Origin: Epiperipatus broadwayi
Lineage: Eukaryota; Onychophora; Udeonychophora; Euonychophora; Peripatidae
NCBI GenBank assembly: GCA_028023455.1
Contig: JAQFVV010006428.1
Span: 169,501-233,500, forward strand
DNA length: 64,000 nucleotides
Reading direction: 5' to 3'
Under the pieces are notes generated by a model, which worked only from the letters and a program-made list of their open reading frames with translations, was not told the origin of the DNA and did no database searches. Positions 25,015-37,885 of this stretch are shown piece by piece. Within the stretch, counting starts at the first letter, position 1; each line of letters begins with the position of its first letter. The translations under genes were made by a program, and so were the position numbers.

Positions 25015-25250
25015 AATGTCTATATTTATAATATGATCACCATTTTTAAGATCTAAATGTAGTGCTCTCAGAAATAAAGCTCATCACTGATGAATGCCAC
25101 AATCCAGAAACTAGTCTGAGAATATTGGATCAGTAGGCACTAGATAAGGATTTTATGCACACACCTTCTGGTGTCTATTGATTACTTTGGTTTGCACTGA
25201 GTGGTACTACCGTATGGAGAGTTTTGCCTTTTTTAATGTCTATAATTATA
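25015..25250 (+). mobile_element. Retrozyme-like insertion with about 16-bp target-site duplication
   Basis: AATGTCTATATTTATA (25,015-25,030) and AATGTCTATAATTATA (25,235-25,250) flank 204 bp that block A lacks at the homologous site (near 1,525). The insert holds a hammerhead-ribozyme-like core at 25,060-25,142 and has no coding capacity. A small non-coding retro-insertion with one type I hammerhead is the description of animal retrozymes, which are thought to be mobilised by PLE machinery. PLEs are abundant in this window. Other possibilities are a SINE with chance motifs or a fragment of a PLE terminal repeat. Confidence 0.6.
25060..25142 (+). ncRNA. Hammerhead ribozyme-like motif, type I (probably degenerate)
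   Basis: The core box CTGATGA lies at 25,087-25,093 and GAAAC at 25,107-25,111. ACTAGT then forms a minimal palindromic stem III and GTC (ending 25,116) is the cleavage triplet. Stem I is supported by TCA/TGA next to the core and by TAGTGC (25,060-25,065) pairing with GCACTA (25,137-25,142). Stem II (AATGCCACAATCCA) is weak, only about two pairs, so activity as read is doubtful. A very short, self-complementary stem III is known from PLE and retrozyme hammerheads, which can act as dimers. Confidence 0.5.
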
Positions 25251-25824
25251 TGTGTTTGATTTGTTTCCTTTTTTAAGTGACATTAGAGGCATTCAAATAT
25301 TTTATTTTTATTATGTATATTACTACTGGGACATTTCATTATGTAAAAATAAGAGAGGCTAAACAATTCCAATTATATTGGGTCATATATTAGGGTGCCA
25401 AATACAAAGGAATTAAGAATGCATTAAATGCTGAGAAACAGTAGACTTTTGTATGGAAAGAAAATAACATCATCACAAAAATATTTCTAATTATCCCTGA
25501 ATTCAAGATTCCACATGAGATAGAATTTAACAAAAAAATCAATTGGAAAATTTCTTCAAGTAACGCATTGTTGATAAATATGGTAATATGATATATACCA
25601 GATATGCATGTAAAAATGTAAATAAACTTCATGCCTTTAATGGATTTTTAGTCTCATTTCATTACAATTACTTTTTTTGTCTCTAAGTTTCATTTGCGAA
25701 CACATCCTGAATAGATCTTTAAAGAATTGTTGTTTTTTTGTTTTTTTTTTGCAGAAGCACTAATTATAATTATTTTTTCAATCTAGAAATTGCCTTTCAC
25801 CCACAATGCAACTAACCCTTTTTT

Positions 25825-25935
25825 TCATATGTGAAAGCATTGGCCGGGAAGCGAACCTGCGACAACTGTCTGCAAGCAACTACTTGCTTGTAAGGCTGCT
25901 GTTCTGGCCTCTTAGCTATCAATGCTTGTGATAAA
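25825..25935 (-). mobile_element. tRNA-like SINE, block B only
   Basis: On the minus strand an A-box-like TAGCTAAGAGG (25,908-25,918) is followed about 50 bases later by the B-box-like GGTTCGCTTCC (25,847-25,857). This is the spacing of a Pol III internal promoter. Block A lacks the piece at the homologous site near 2,895. It has no tRNA cloverleaf of normal length and no anticodon arm I can assign, so it is a SINE rather than a tRNA gene. Confidence 0.75.
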
Positions 25936-27553
25936 TCCCACTTTTATTTCAAATTACAATTTTATGTAAATCTGAATAACTAAATAAATAAATAAACCTA
26001 TTTATGTCATTTTGCAGTCAGGTATTTTTAAGTGGCTAGTTACATCATGAGAGAGAAAGATATATTTAAGATCTAGAAAAAAAACATATGTAGAGGTCAA
26101 TCAGGCTACGTCTTCAAGGATTGGTCACAACTGGGTTGCCAGATGGACAGTTTATTGTTTACTATTATATAATATAAAAATTCAATGCTGCAATTACTGA
26201 CTAACTGCCATCCAGAATATTGCTCATTGCTAATGTTATTTGTAATTAAAGCCTGCTTTTCTTTTGGAGGCAATGCTTTACTGTTTGAATGTCAGTTATA
26301 TTTAATGTATGAATCCCATAATGCCGCTAAGATAAATTATTAACCTGTTGGTTTTGCAATTCCAATTTTTTGTTCAAATTAGAATTTTATTGATAAACTA
26401 AAATTAACCATTTTAAATACAGAAATATGTTCTATGCCTATTGGAAATTTAATTCCTGAAATGGATATTTTTTTTAATTAATTAAACTTCAAAACAACCC
26501 AATTATTTTTAAAACCATTCTAAAAATTATTTAAGTTTTTACATTTTCTCTTTTAAATCAAACCATTTATAAATACAACAAACTTCTATTTGTATAGAAA
26601 TATATATTTAATTCTCACATTTTTTTTTGTAAAAAACGTTCATGATGAAATCTAGACATTATTTATTATGACGAATTATTTAATGTTTTAATAAAATCAA
26701 ACAAATAAATAGATTATACAAAAGAGTTTTCCTTAAAATTTTTACTCAAGAACAAATTACTTGGTCCTTTTATTAAATCTCTGTCTATAATATAGAGTAA
26801 TTTTTACTTTCATATTTCATAGATTTTCATCAAAAAATGCACATTTATTATGAAAAATCAATGTTACTAATAAAATAGTATATATATAACCAATTATATA
26901 TTAAGTAATATTAATATATAAAAGTTTTTTTGACAAATATTTTTATGCCCTTCTGATTGTAAGAGTAATCTAGTTTACACTTTAATTTACTTTACCCGCA
27001 TAGCAACATATGTAAAAAGTTTTTCACAATGAATAATAAATTTATGATAAAATAATCAAAAACAGTTATAAAAATAACAGAAGCAAATTGTAGTAATTAT
27101 ACAACATATAATCAATATACAATATGTATAACATATTCATTATATAAAGATATCAAATTTTCTGTTTATTGTCGTTTTGTATATATCCATACAATTGTTT
27201 TTAATTTTAGTTCATATCTTTATTTTTACTTAATGTAGTTTAAAGGTTTAATATTTTTTTTACAAACTTTTATAATAATGAAGATACAAGACAGATTTAT
27301 CATCTATTATTAATTGCATTGATTTTAATCGCTCTATACCTACATATATAATATAACATTTTGTACTATAACAATATATAAAACCAACTTACTCAAATCT
27401 TAAAATTCAAATGGATATGATGACTTTAAAAAATGCAAATATTGACAGATACAAAAAAAAATAGGTTTTACGTGAAATAATGATTTATTTCAAGTAAAGA
27501 ATATTATTAAACAATGCATTTTTACGAACGAATCTATTGTTTAAAACCTATTC

Positions 27554-27657
<104 letters not shown>

Positions 27658-28319
27658 TGTTTTACTGCGTCAATGTTTTGACAAAGGTAAAAGTGCCATA
27701 AAGTAAACGGTAGAGATTTCATTCTGCAGTCCGTCACTAATACCTAATTTTGCAAATCTAGCCTTATATTTGATAATCCAGAACCGCAAATTATTTTTGA
27801 TTATAGAAATAATAAAGAAAATTAAAATATAACTTCAGCCCAAAAACGCACGCACTAACACATATATAATTATAATTTGCCATACAAATGCTGAATACTA
27901 TTAACGTACTTCATTTCTCTTTTTTTGCTTACGTATTATGTTTTTAGATCTACTTACAACTATCATTTCTCCATACATTCTTAAAACAAATATATGAAGG
28001 TGTATGTAGAATCGATTGACACTAAAAAAGGTATACTTTCAATTTTTTTATGCTTATCCATGGTCTTTAGTATTGTTTAGAAATTGATTTAGGTTAGGAA
28101 AGGTTCTGAAGTTTCTCAATTTAGGTTAGGAAAGGTTCAGAAGCTTCTCAGAGCAAATTGGTTTGTTTTTTTAATTTTTGTGATACACCAGTTATAAATA
28201 CAAGGCTAATCCATGCATTATTATTGTTATGAATCAGAGCCCTAGTGATTATGTGGATTAAAAGTTTTTTTGAGTGATTCACTATCTACATTGATTAAGT
28301 CTTTGACATAATTTTCCAT

Positions 28320-29830
28320 GTTCTATTACCCATCTGCCTTGAAATTGCAATGTTTTTGGTTTCTGTAAATAAAACACTTAAAACCAGTGAATTACCTCTC
28401 AGATTAATAATAGATTTTGGCAGTGCTTACTTCTATAAGACAGCCAAAATAATAGACCAAAGTCTTATAGATTACATAGGATTCAATGGATTTACAATCA
28501 AGTATTTGTTTAATTGCATACAGCTGTTAAAATGACTATAGTTTAACCACTGATATATGCTTGTCTCATTAGGTATAGCGTTTAGTGCAATATCATGTCT
28601 CCAATCTCTAAACATATCCACAACATATTAGTCAAATTAGGCTTTCATTTGAAAACATCAACTTTATTATCGACACTGTTAAATGGTTGTATAATGATAT
28701 CATGGCTCGTTTCAATGACATTTACTGCAATGGAGCATGGTTGTTCCATGGCATTGCTACTTAGTCGCATACTGTGTAGCATCATGTTAATAAAATTTTA
28801 AAAAAAGTCATTCCCATACACTTTATCACAGATTTCATGGAGTTATATGTATGCTACATTGATAACATGTTTAATTTATCCTGAGGAAAAAACTATCATT
28901 AAAATACAAGATGAGCTAATTCATCTATCAACTTTGGTGTGGACGACATAGTATGAAACCACATTGAAAGAAATAAAATTATTGGATATGTATATATAAT
29001 AATCCAATGATAAAATAAACTATAAAATAATCATTAAACTTTTCAGTGTCCACAGTATTATTCACTCTCATGCGCACACTACCACCTTACAAAACTTAAC
29101 TGGTTTTATGGGTTTCCTTTACAGGAAACAAAAGCTCTGCAAGTTTGAGGCAAACAGGAAATACATCGAAAATTACATCAAAGATATGGTCAATGTAAGT
29201 TATGATCATTATTTTTTAATAAAATCCCTCAAAAATTGTATTCCACAATCAAAAAAGACTTTTTAAGCATAAGACTACTAATGCATGAATTAGCCTCCAA
29301 TTTATACCCCATATATCACAAAGGCTAAAACCCAATTTGCTCTGAGAAATTCAGGGTTATTTTTAGAATTCTTCCTAATCTAAATCAATTACTAAACAAG
29401 ACCAATATATGGTTACTGTCTTAAAATAAGCCTGTTTCCAAAGCAATTTATTATGTTGATTGTGTGCCAATAGAGCCACAAACTTAGCACAATATAATTA
29501 TACACTATGGTGAAACTAAAACAGACCCTAACATAAAATCAATATTCCTGGAACATGAGATCAATACTGATAACAATTTTGATTCAGTTAACATCAAAGC
29601 ACTTTAAGCTGTCAAGTATTGGTGGTCAAGAATCAGCACAGCTGCCTTACAAGCAGTTGTCCTGGGTTTACAGGTTTGCTTTCCAGCTGATGCTTTGACA
29701 CAAGAGAAAAAAGTACTTTGAGGTGAAGGCAATGATTGAAATAGAAAATACAAAGAATTGGTGGTTTATCACCAAAAACACTCATACAATACATAAAAAG
29801 GATTCACGAGTTGCTTTATTATACAAGTGG
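28320..29830 (+). pseudogene. Ancient Penelope-like element RT and endonuclease relic (block B)
   Basis: A heavily mutated PLE coding region on the plus strand. At 28,392-28,532 one frame reads PLRLIIDFGSAYFYKTAK and then DYIGFNGFTIK, matching the PLE layout PLRPI...GS..Y..AK...L...IG. Near 28,735-28,770 an NG.WLFHGIAT-like piece falls where motif B (GxxMGSPLSP) should be. At 28,838-28,864 the sequence YMYATLI replaces the motif C sequence YVDDT, so the catalytic aspartates are lost. At 29,551-29,603 EHEINTDNNFDSVNIKAL matches the FD...KIL part of the GIY-YIG endonuclease domain. A SINE interrupts it at 29,606-29,709. The same relic lies in block A, so it predates the duplication. It is older than the PLE at 57.4 kb and from another family. 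Confidence 0.65.
29606..29709 (+). mobile_element. tRNA-like SINE with 10-bp target-site duplication, block B only
   Basis: AAAGCACTTT (29,596-29,605) and AAAGTACTTT (29,710-29,719) flank 104 bp missing from block A near 9,500. It includes CAGCTGCCTTACAAGCAGTTG, shared with the SINE at 25,825-25,935, and a decayed B box, GGTTTGCTTTCC (29,673-29,684). The A box is eroded. Confidence 0.8.
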
Positions 29831-30879
29831 AAAATAAATATTTATCAAGATATATATTAATTACTCCATATGTTCATTCTCTGCTTGTTCTCCTTTACAT
29901 ACAAGTCTGACTTTATCTATTGCTATGAATAGCTGTAGTTAATTTTCAATATGTTCATCTTTCCTTTATAGCAAATTATTTTTATTTTTTCATTTACAAA
30001 AAATAAGAAAAGAAATAAATTTTATTGAGTTAAAGAATATATTCTTTAATAAAAATAAAAGAATAAAGTTGAAGAGAAAAAAACGGCTTTATGGAGATTT
30101 TAAAGTAAATAATATATATATATATATATGTACTTCAAAAATGGTAAAATATATCCATAAAAATTAAAAATGAATAATAACACTTCAGACTTAATTCATT
30201 AAAATAATTCCAGTGTTGCTTTATGGGTAAATTTTGATAAACACCAATGCTCGTAAATTCCAATAAAATACGATTATTATATTTATTAATGAAACAAATA
30301 TAAAATGCGTGTTTACAATATACACATTGTTAGATTTTTTCTGCTACCACTGGCATGATATAGCTTCTAGTTGCTGTTAAACTCTGGGAGATTAGGAACT
30401 TCAGATACCCTTATAAATTTACCTATCACTTCCAGCTATACTTTGACAGTATACCTCGTGAATAGGTATGGGGACCCTTCTGGCTATACTGTGATGACTC
30501 GCTTCATGTTTGATTTAGGTTCTACCAAATTTCGGTCCTGAAAGTTGACCAATCTCACTACATTAACTATATAGTGGACAAACAGCATAGTGTTTTCAAC
30601 TTTGATTGTTATTGTCCGATGTTACTCTCAAAGGATTGATTACTTATGGATTGATTATTTATGGCCATATCTCCATTCCTGATGAAGGAAATCATATTCA
30701 GAGGGCTAATTTCCTATTGGACAGTTCTTGCCATTGGATGCATGTTATATATTATTTATTGTATATACATTGTTCTGTGGTGATGAATGCTCAAACCGAT
30801 CGAGATAAGATGGAATCTTGACTAAACCACTTATTTGAAGGTTAGGTAGGATATAACAATAATACTAGAAAGTATAGTC

Positions 30880-32350
30880 ATTCGAATGTTTTAACAGATG
30901 CCTTCATATCTTTTTGTCTGTACTAGGTTCAGTGATCTCACCAGATAATTCAGTGTCTTCATTTGTAGATCTAGTAACTTTTAATTTTAAGTCATCACTA
31001 CTGGATAGTGACTTTTTGTGGATTTCTGATGCATCTTTACTGATAGCTCATGATGTGTAAATTGATCATTGCCAGTTTTTGTGTCTGTGTTGCAATTTGA
31101 GCCACTACTGTTTGTGATTTTTTAATGTTCATCATAACTTCTACAACACTACATTTGGTTATTACTTTGAACTAACAGTATGGGACCTTTTACACTTATT
31201 TTAAGATTCAAATTCAGTTTATTAACAACCAATTTATTTTTTTCAGCTGCTTTACTTTAGTCAAGCCTAAATGATTAAACCAGTCTTGCTTAATAAATGT
31301 CTATATTTTCCTGATAAGGCAATCAAAAATATATAATCTTATTAGAATTTGTTACTCTAACCCTTGTCTGACCCAAAAGTTATATTTCATTGCCTTGATG
31401 ATCAGTGATTGTTTTGCTGCTAGGATACAGTTGATGTTTACCTTTTTTTTACTAATGATAGTTCATGTCTCTTTTGACAAAATGAACTTTGTAAATCTGA
31501 TGTAGAGTTCCATTGTTACTGGCAAATCTGTAATAATCATTTTGCATGTGAAAGTAGACTATGTCTTTCACATTGTTTATACTTGCTTTGGTATGATTTT
31601 ATTTTAGTTTACCTTTTTCAGTTTTTTTGTAAATTCTTCCATTCTGTCATTACTAACTAGTTTTTTTCTTACTGATATACTTATTATAAATATGTTCTGT
31701 ATGTGTGAACATTCAACATGTACAAGTTTTGATTTATCACTTCTATAACAATGATTCTTCTGTAAGAATGATTTTGATTCATGGTTTATTCAGGCAATGT
31801 GTTTTTTTATTGTCAGCTGAGTATTTGTTTGGCCCAGTTTCTCTGATCAATAATTTTAATGTGGTAGTCCATTTTCTTAAATGGAATTGCTTGACTTATC
31901 TATTAACATGTTAATTCAATGATTGTGGTATTCCACACTACTCTCAGAGCTTGTCAAATCTAGCTTCCTAGTTTTAAGAACAAAATTTCTCCCTTTCTCT
32001 CCCTCCTCTTGGGTTCAGAGATTGAATTTATATTAAGGGTTTTGGACAGAAAAATATGTGTCTTTAGAGATAATGCTTTGTCAAAATTAAAATCAGCTAT
32101 AATCATAGGAGTGGCCTGTGCTGGTAAAATCTCATATTTCTGAGATCTAATAATCAAGATCATTGTCACTAATTTTTAAATAGGTTCTAGATTCTATTAT
32201 CCTGCAAATGATTTTATTAGCCTGCATACAGAAAAGAACTTGGTCCTTGTGTGTTGGCCAATTTTTAGGATAGGGTGGATTGAACTCTTCTAGTGAACCA
32301 ATTTTAGCTATTTTGGGAGGTTTCTCTGTGATAAGAGAATTTGAGCTCAT
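30880..32350 (-). pseudogene. Decayed minus-strand coding relic (block B)
   Basis: This is the partner of 10,600-12,100. Coding-like minus-strand pieces are the 67-codon frame 32,147-32,350 (containing SLEEFNPPYPKNWPTHKDQV) and the frame 31,960-32,169. Near 30,910-31,035 an acidic, serine-rich piece (KKSLSSSDDLKLKVTRST) is open in both block copies. In this copy the cysteine-histidine cluster near 31,735 has lost its second cysteine. The pieces are separated by stops and shifts. A retroelement gag or ORF1 is possible, but I do not recognise a family. Confidence 0.35.
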
Positions 32351-34399
32351 CTTTAATAATGAATGAATTTTGAAACTTTTATTGGTGTAATGTTAATGTT
32401 AGATTTTGATGTAACAAATCCATGGAGAGGCTTTGTCATTTAAAACCTTTTTTAAACTTGGGTAAAGAGAAAAATTGTGATTTTGTCAACTATGTCAAAT
32501 TTTATGTTTATTGGTGAATTAATCCAAACACAGATGTGCGAAATATATATTTTAACCATATGGTTTGGCTCAATCACGTTAAGCTTTATTCAAGTGATGT
32601 AGTATGTAAAATTTTAAATTTTAATTAATAATAATTTATTAATATATTGAACATCAGTGTGTAAAAATCAGTTATAGGTTGAAATGCTTGTTGGATTATA
32701 ATTTTCCAATTAAGTAAAAGCTTACCAATAAATATTTTGAGAGTGATGAAGACTTGAACTGTTTGAGACACACTAGAAAATCTGATAGAGTGGATATGAA
32801 TTTCATAAACATTTTTATCATAAGGTCTAGTGATAGTCATATTAAAAATAATATTTTAATAGTATTAAACCAATTTGGAAGTATGAAAATATTTAGCACT
32901 TTATTATTATTATTAAACAGTAATTAAAAGAAAAGAAAATCAATTTATAATTCTTCTAAATTTTGTAAACAATCATAAAATATATTGTATTGCAATTTAA
33001 ATTGCAATGAAACATTTTATTTAGTTATCACTAATTGGAGAAATATTAATTTATTCACACTGTTCAGTTATTGGTTCATTTGGTACCATAATGCAATGTA
33101 ATACAAGGTATAAATAATGGAGAAAGTTTCTAAGGGGGGGGGAGGCTATTAAGAAAAAAAATCAGAATAAAAGGACTTCAATTCCTACCCCTATAAAAAA
33201 AGAAAAGGCTGAAAAGTAATCACCCTGTGGATTGAATTGAATAAGATTACAAAATAATGTGTATTTGAAAATATAGAATAAGAAACCTTAAAAACTTTGT
33301 ATTCATTCATCACTATTTTCCATCGATTTTATAATTCCTGAGATGCATACTGGAAAAAAAAATAGAGCCATATGGACAATTATTTGCCTCAACAAATACT
33401 GCTTCAAACTAAGAACAAATCCAGAAAGTGTAAGCAATTACTTTTCTTTTATTTATATTAGCCAATTTTTATATTTAAAAATGATGCATAAATCATTTAG
33501 ATTGGAAAGAAAAAGATGAAAATGTTTTGTTTTTGCACTCTTTATTATAAAAAAGAAAAATATGTTTGCTTATAAATTATAATCTTCATAAAATATAATT
33601 CGAAATAATTTTGAAGAAAAGTGTGAAAATATATAAAGTAAACAAATTAAAAATTCATTTTAAGTCTCATTTAAAGTTCAATCAATTTAAAAGAAAAATG
33701 CATGAACTTCTTCCCTATTTTTATTAAGAAAGAAACTCATCTGCAAAGTTTTGCTTTAGTGCCAATTTGCTTAATTATTGAAAATGGAAAAGTTACAGAT
33801 TAAAAAAAAATACCAAGGATATCGTATTTATAATTGCTCACAATGGAATAAATTATTCTTGGTATTATTAAACACATCTTAATTTGCTAATAGAAATGAA
33901 ATAAAATAAATATTTACTTTTTAATCCTTATTGTATAATATGTGAATTAATAATATTTTAAAATGTTTTAAAATTGCAGAGATTATTTAAAGTTATTACA
34001 GATATCACCGCCAATGGAAAAACAAAGTAAATAAATCAATAAATGATTTTAAAAAGTTTGTCTTGAAGATCACAATAAACCTATAAATTCCTTTAAGAAA
34101 AATTATCTATAAAAAATGTGGATAAACCTATTTTTAATTGTGCTACACTTGGAAATGTTTGAATTTTATTTCACAATGCTGATATCAAATACAATAATCA
34201 TATATATATATATATGCATTACTTATGAATGTTTGCTCATGATCAGTTTCCTTATCATTCAGCTCCTAATGATGGAACGAACTTTGAACTAAGGGGCATA
34301 AGATAAATGGGAATAAAATGTTTTTTTTTTTTGTTATTGCTATGTTTAGTATTATAATATACTTTTTGTCATGTGTTATTCAGGCATTTTAATGTTTTT

Positions 34400-37300
34400 T
34401 ATGTATTGTGGTATAAAATATATTTAGTTAAAGATGAAGAGATGTAGAAAGATATATAGATTTATTACACATATTTTTGTTATTTTCCCAGTTGAGGGAA
34501 AACATAATATTAAATATCATTTATCTAGACACACACACAGAGAGAGAGAGAGATATATATTTATCTCTCACATTTTTAAAACAGATTTTAATATTTTATT
34601 GAAGGGTAAACAAACAGACTAAATTTATCAAAGATATACTATAATGACACAATTGTTTTATTATATGAAATAATTGATATAAGCATTTTGCATTTCTTAA
34701 ATTTTGCCTATCAATGAACATGTCCACTTTAAATATACAATGTAGGCTAATCTCCATTGTCAACATGTGTATGGCTTGTTATAACAAAAGTATTATTATT
34801 TTACAAATAGTTAATGGTCATTTGACTTACATGAAGATTTGTTTATTAATACACTAATAGTTTCTTCATTATGAAATGAAATATTTATGTTTCCACTTTT
34901 ATTGTTAGAATTATTTTATCTTGCTATTGTATTGATAGGGATTCATGACAGCTTTTAGCTGATAAGTAGGTACCACATATAATGACATCAAATATAGTAT
35001 CATTGATATTATGCATGGGCTGATGGAGAATTCCCCCATTGCTAATTACATGAGAGGATGATATTCTTGAGGCTGATCAATAGTTAGTGCTTTATAGCAT
35101 AGTTAATCCCAAGAGAGGATGATAATCATGGTCTGAATTATATTTCCCTATGATGAGGTAATTCCCACACTTTTGTACCTATGAAAAGGTATTAGAATTG
35201 GCCATATTATTGTACAACTATCATGTTGTTTTGTAGAGCCTGCCTTTATTGTTTGATCCCTCATGAGGTTAGGTAGTTAGTTTTCCACCGCATATGGTGA
35301 AGTTTTAGTATTTTAAAATTAAATAACAAGGGTAGGATAAAGTTAGATTCAGGGACACTGGTCTGTCTATAGTATTTGCCTAATTGGAATAGTGTCTTTA
35401 TGATGTTGTAGGATCTTCATCAGTTTATAAACAAACAAACCAAAACTTACTAGTGATTGTAAAACTTCTATATGAAAGAGCAAGAGATACACATGGACAA
35501 TGTTGATTTATTTTCATCAAGAACTGATTAGCTGATGGATTGGAAAGATAGATTACTTATTAGAATGATTATGTTGTGGACAGAGACAATGTTCTGGTGT
35601 CATGTGTGCATTTGACTTTGCATGTCTGTCCTCACATTAATACAATAAATGTCTTCATATTGAATAATAAGAATTGTTAATTGTGCTGAATATGATAATT
35701 GTCCTTATCGTATTCTGATAAATGAAATAGTTTTATTATAATGCACTACTTTATAACTTTGAGTTTTAGATTTAAAATTTGCACATATCCCAAAGACCTA
35801 AATACACTTTTGTTTTATAATTTGAGTGCTAATTTATTTTAAATAAAGTTAACCTTCCTATTCTCTAAGATAAATAATAGAAACATAGCCAATAATGATA
35901 GTGATACTATGAATATCACTGTTTGTTTGTTTTCTATACTATGGGTGTAGTCAATGAGATACCAATTTTTTTCCATTCTTCATTTTATATAATGTATTTG
36001 TCTTGTTTAATGCAATGTGTTTGAAATCAATTTGTAAATAGTGTAAATAAATCTTGTGTTAAAAATTTATTTAGTTGTCTGTAGTCTTATGGCTGTCACC
36101 ACACACATTATTGTTATTGCTATCGACATATCATCTGATTATATTGAAATCATCATCAATCAATATAGTATACTTAACCATGTGTTAATATACCAGAATA
36201 ATTTTGTTAAGCCCTATAATTTATGAGTACACCTAAGGCATCATCACTAAATAATAAAAATATTATTAACCTAGAGTACATTTATTTTAAGTGGTATACT
36301 AAAAGATAAACACTTAATATTGGTTTAATCAGTTTATTGGAACCCACAGATCTATCATTCACTGATTTTGATCACACTGTTTATAATTATTTGAGAAGAG
36401 GAAGTTCATAAGTTATTGTGTTTAGTTATTAAAAAGTTATTTCTATTTCTTGAAGCTTAAAGTTTATAATAGTTATGGAGTTTATAAAGTTCTTTGGAAT
36501 TACTAAATATTGTTTGTTAATTCGATTTTGTGTAATGAGCTGTTTTGTGCATTATATTTTGGTAGTGGCAAAATCCCTCTCACTGACCCAAGTATATCTT
36601 GTATAACAATCTTTGAGTTGTTTGAACCCTGAGAAGAATAAGTTATTAATTTGCAATGTAGGATTTGAATTTATGGTAAATTTTATATCTACTTATTTAT
36701 TGTAGTTGGATTTGAGTTACATTATATTCACTGTTTTATGAAAGTCAACCAAACTTTAAGGTGTAAATTACTTTTTTGGTCTTAAATGTATAGCTTGTTT
36801 TGACTTTATAGTGAATATTCTGGTTTTGTTAAACCTGGAATTCCTATTTTGTTTAGTTACCTTATTATCATTTAATTCAATATCAGTTTAGAGTTCTGGA
36901 CATCATCTTCCATCATCATCATTCTTCTCATCTGTCATTTCAATCTTTCTTTATTTTTTCATTCTTCTTTCATCCTAATTCCTTATTGTAATTAACTCAC
37001 CATTCATTAGCTCTTATTCCATTATCATCTTAATCATTCATTAATTCTTATACATCTTCATTCTTTTCTCTTCATTTTCAGAATCACTTCATTTTATTAT
37101 TTAATTATTACTTATTTTCATCATCCATTTAGTCATCTACCTCCTAATTTATTTATTACTTAATTTATAATTTTAATTTCATATTCATTCCATAGATCTA
37201 ATTATTATTTATTTATTGGTTTGATACATAATTAATTCATTTTATTTTGTTTGTTTGTTTGTTTGTGGATTTTAAAGCTAGTTTGATCAGAAGTTATTAT

Positions 37301-37400
37301 CTTCAATAATCACTTTGTAATCTTCTTTATGTTTACAGTTTTATGCGAGCTTAGTTCAATAAAGAAATGATCTCTTTAGTTTAATATTTCTTTTTTTAGG
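34400..37400 (+). repeat. Third copy of the palindrome-arm unit (part of block B)
   Basis: Aligns with 14,900-18,045 directly and with 18,085-21,300 in reverse. It includes the AACAGATTTTAATATTTTATTG / GGTAAACA start region, the GAGAGGATGATA landmarks near 35,050 and 35,115, CCCTCTCACTGACCC at 36,572 and the pyrimidine-rich tandem tract at 36,895-37,190. In block B it is a single copy, so the palindrome is specific to block A. Confidence 0.88.
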
Positions 37401-37495
37401 CATGTATTTTTGATTATTCAGATAGTGTAGGTTACAAAGGCGAATTTGGTGCCATGAAACATGCCTCCAGATTAGTATATGATTCCAGCATCTAA
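37400..37495 (+). other. Terminal-exon-like open frame of 31 codons
   Basis: A pyrimidine run ending in TAG (37,385-37,399) resembles a splice acceptor. It is followed by an open frame with a balanced amino-acid mix (ACIFDYSDSVGYKGEFGAMK, then HASRLVYDSS) and a TAA at 37,493-37,495. The inverted copy at about 18,100-18,160 keeps the flanks but has lost the frame. The block A left arm ends just before it. Not recognised, and chance is quite possible. Confidence 0.2.
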
Positions 37496-37652
37496 GGGAA
37501 GTTTACATAGTTGGATTTATTTCAAATGTGGAAGCGATTAATTAATTGAAGGTTGTAGGATGATGATTGCAAGCTAGAAAGCTTACATAGGACGATTTGT
37601 CACCCTAAAACATTAAGCTAGATTGATTTCTGGCTAGGAAAATTACAATATA

Positions 37653-37885
37653 TATATATATATAATTATTAAATAGTATAACTAAATAGAAAACCAAACT
37701 TGTCTAACACTATACTAGCAAAAATAAAAATGCAACACCATAAAACAATACAATACTAGATTAGATCCAAAATTTTACCAAAATCCTTACACAACTATGG
37801 TTTCGTCTACTACAAATATACCTCAAGTAAAAATCAAACTAAAAGAAATAACATATATATACAAACAAACAAACCTTCCCATAAT
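37653..37885 (-). mobile_element. (TA)n plus 3' region of PLE family 2
   Basis: Directly downstream, on the minus strand, of the endonuclease frame 37,886-38,340. It ends at a (TA)n run (37,653-37,664). Its central 80 bp (37,715-37,800) reappear in the opposite orientation at 41,128-41,205, again between TA runs. This identifies it as the 3' end of a family with other copies. Confidence 0.7.

Noticed and set aside
25825-25935. tRNA gene
   Set aside because: A and B boxes are present but no cloverleaf with acceptor stem and anticodon arm can be drawn, so I called it a SINE.
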